Source of the DNA: Cyanobacteria bacterium FACHB-502
Lineage (GTDB): Bacteria; Cyanobacteriota; Cyanobacteriia; Elainellales; Elainellaceae
NCBI GenBank assembly: GCA_014695325.1
Contig: JACJNZ010000039.1
Span: 682,001-746,000, forward strand
Length of the DNA: 64,000 nt
Direction: 5' to 3'
The position numbers and the translations under genes are program-made. Below, piece by piece: positions 63,674-64,000 of the stretch. A model generated the notes under the pieces. The model was given only the letters and a program-made list of their open reading frames with translations, searched no databases and was not told the DNA's origin. Position 1 is the stretch's first letter, and every line of letters begins with the position of its first letter.

Positions 63674-63884
63674 TTAATCAAATGATTTTTCTTTGTCTCT
63701 TCTACATTCATCTTCTTGATCAGGGCTGGTTAAACCCGGCAAATCATTTGACTCCTGCTTTTCAGTGAAAAGATCTTTTGGATTCGCCAACGATTCTGGA
63801 TTTAGATTTGGGACTAAATCTTTAGCCTTCTGTAGATTTTTTTAGCAAATCGTAACGTATCACTTGTGAGCTTTCCAGAATCAA
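63674..63884 (-). pseudogene. Small gene interrupted at an A7 run (frameshift or slippage)
   Basis: Two minus-strand frames join at a run of seven A (63837-63843 as T on the plus strand). The upstream part, from TTG at 63884 or GTG at 63863, reads VIRYDLLKK and then stops after four codons. The other frame continues as NLQKAKDLVPNLNPESLAN and stays open to a TAA at 63674. With six A the product would be about 60-70 acidic, Lys-rich residues. A terminator follows, so this is probably a real transcription unit. It may be a recent mutation, programmed slippage or a sequencing error. No family is known to me. Confidence 0.45.
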
Positions 63885-64000
63885 TGCGTTACGGTGATTT
63901 GTCTAATTCATCTTGAGAAGAAAACAGGTTCAAATTTTGATCCCTGAACCTCAATTAGCGCAAATTAAGAAAGACTTGTTGAGCGGTTTGCGATTTGTTT

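Larger units (their letters stand above)
63310..64000. other. Right-end region with a broken small gene and terminator
   Basis: About 690 bases. The minus strand holds a frameshifted small gene (63674-63884) ending in a terminator at 63598-63623; both are listed. A 79-codon minus-strand frame at 63398-63637 is judged spurious. AGGTTCA and TGAACCT, near 63927-63952, form a seven-base inverted repeat. The next gene, if any, lies beyond the edge. Confidence 0.45.

Noticed and set aside
1-64000. CRISPR arrays, transposase genes, phage genes, toxin-antitoxin pairs
   Set aside because: No regularly spaced repeat array and no protein with such motifs was found on either strand.

Overview
The window reads as chromosomal DNA of a cyanobacterium. 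The octamer GCGATCGC and its core CGATCG are scattered through genes and gaps, as in many cyanobacteria. Several genes are largely or wholly cyanobacterial: CrtO-type carotenoid ketolase, aldehyde-deformylating oxygenase, an NTRC-type fused thioredoxin reductase, a KaiB-domain fusion, a HetZ-related protein, and DUF1400, DUF4327, DUF4346 and TIGR04376 family members. A filamentous Leptolyngbya-like lineage is plausible, but the genus is inference. No rRNA, tRNA, CRISPR array, prophage or intact insertion sequence was seen.

Layout. 1-5.8 kb (minus strand): a galactose-use cluster in the order GH2 glycosidase, galT, an M24-fold protein with a degraded metal site, galK (cut by the window edge). 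6.2-9.3 kb: cupin, HAD phosphatase, Gfo/Idh oxidoreductase and a methyltransferase followed in frame by a GNAT remnant. 9.4-15.7 kb: lipoprotein, zinc-ribbon membrane protein, Zur-like regulator, coiled-coil protein, metallophosphoesterase, PAS histidine kinase. 15.7-18.7 kb: a gene-poor stretch with a candidate small RNA and several small ORFs. 18.8-25.9 kb: crtO, Cache-domain histidine kinase, HNH protein overlapping its upstream gene, LOG-like protein, GT2. 26.2-33.6 kb: DUF1400 hydrolase, NfeD/stomatin pair, folP, zinc-ribbon PP2C phosphatase, DUF4327. 34-41.8 kb: rpsD, moaA, cbiD, guaA with three phased cyanobacterial DnaA-box matches behind it, TIGR04376, WecG-type glycosyltransferase, RsbW-like ATPase. 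41.8-50 kb: larC, a YciO/Sua5 protein, HetZ-related protein, a thin ferredoxin, DUF4346, GT39. 50-57.5 kb: NTRC, lipoprotein, SbmA-like ABC protein, aldehyde-deformylating oxygenase, sugar ABC permease. 57.8-64 kb: small ORFs, scpA, a sugar nucleotidyltransferase, riboflavin synthase, a FurA-like regulator, the KaiB fusion and a frameshifted small gene.

Most genes are housekeeping and sit singly or in short pairs. The clear multi-gene logic is the galactose block: glycosidase releases the sugar, GalK phosphorylates it and GalT exchanges it with UDP-glucose. NfeD with stomatin is the other recognisable pair. No complete new defence or mobile system was found. The items most worth a second look are the DnaA-box triplet, the candidate sRNA, the pseudo-peptidase in the gal cluster, the KaiB fusion, and the broken or start-less reading frames.
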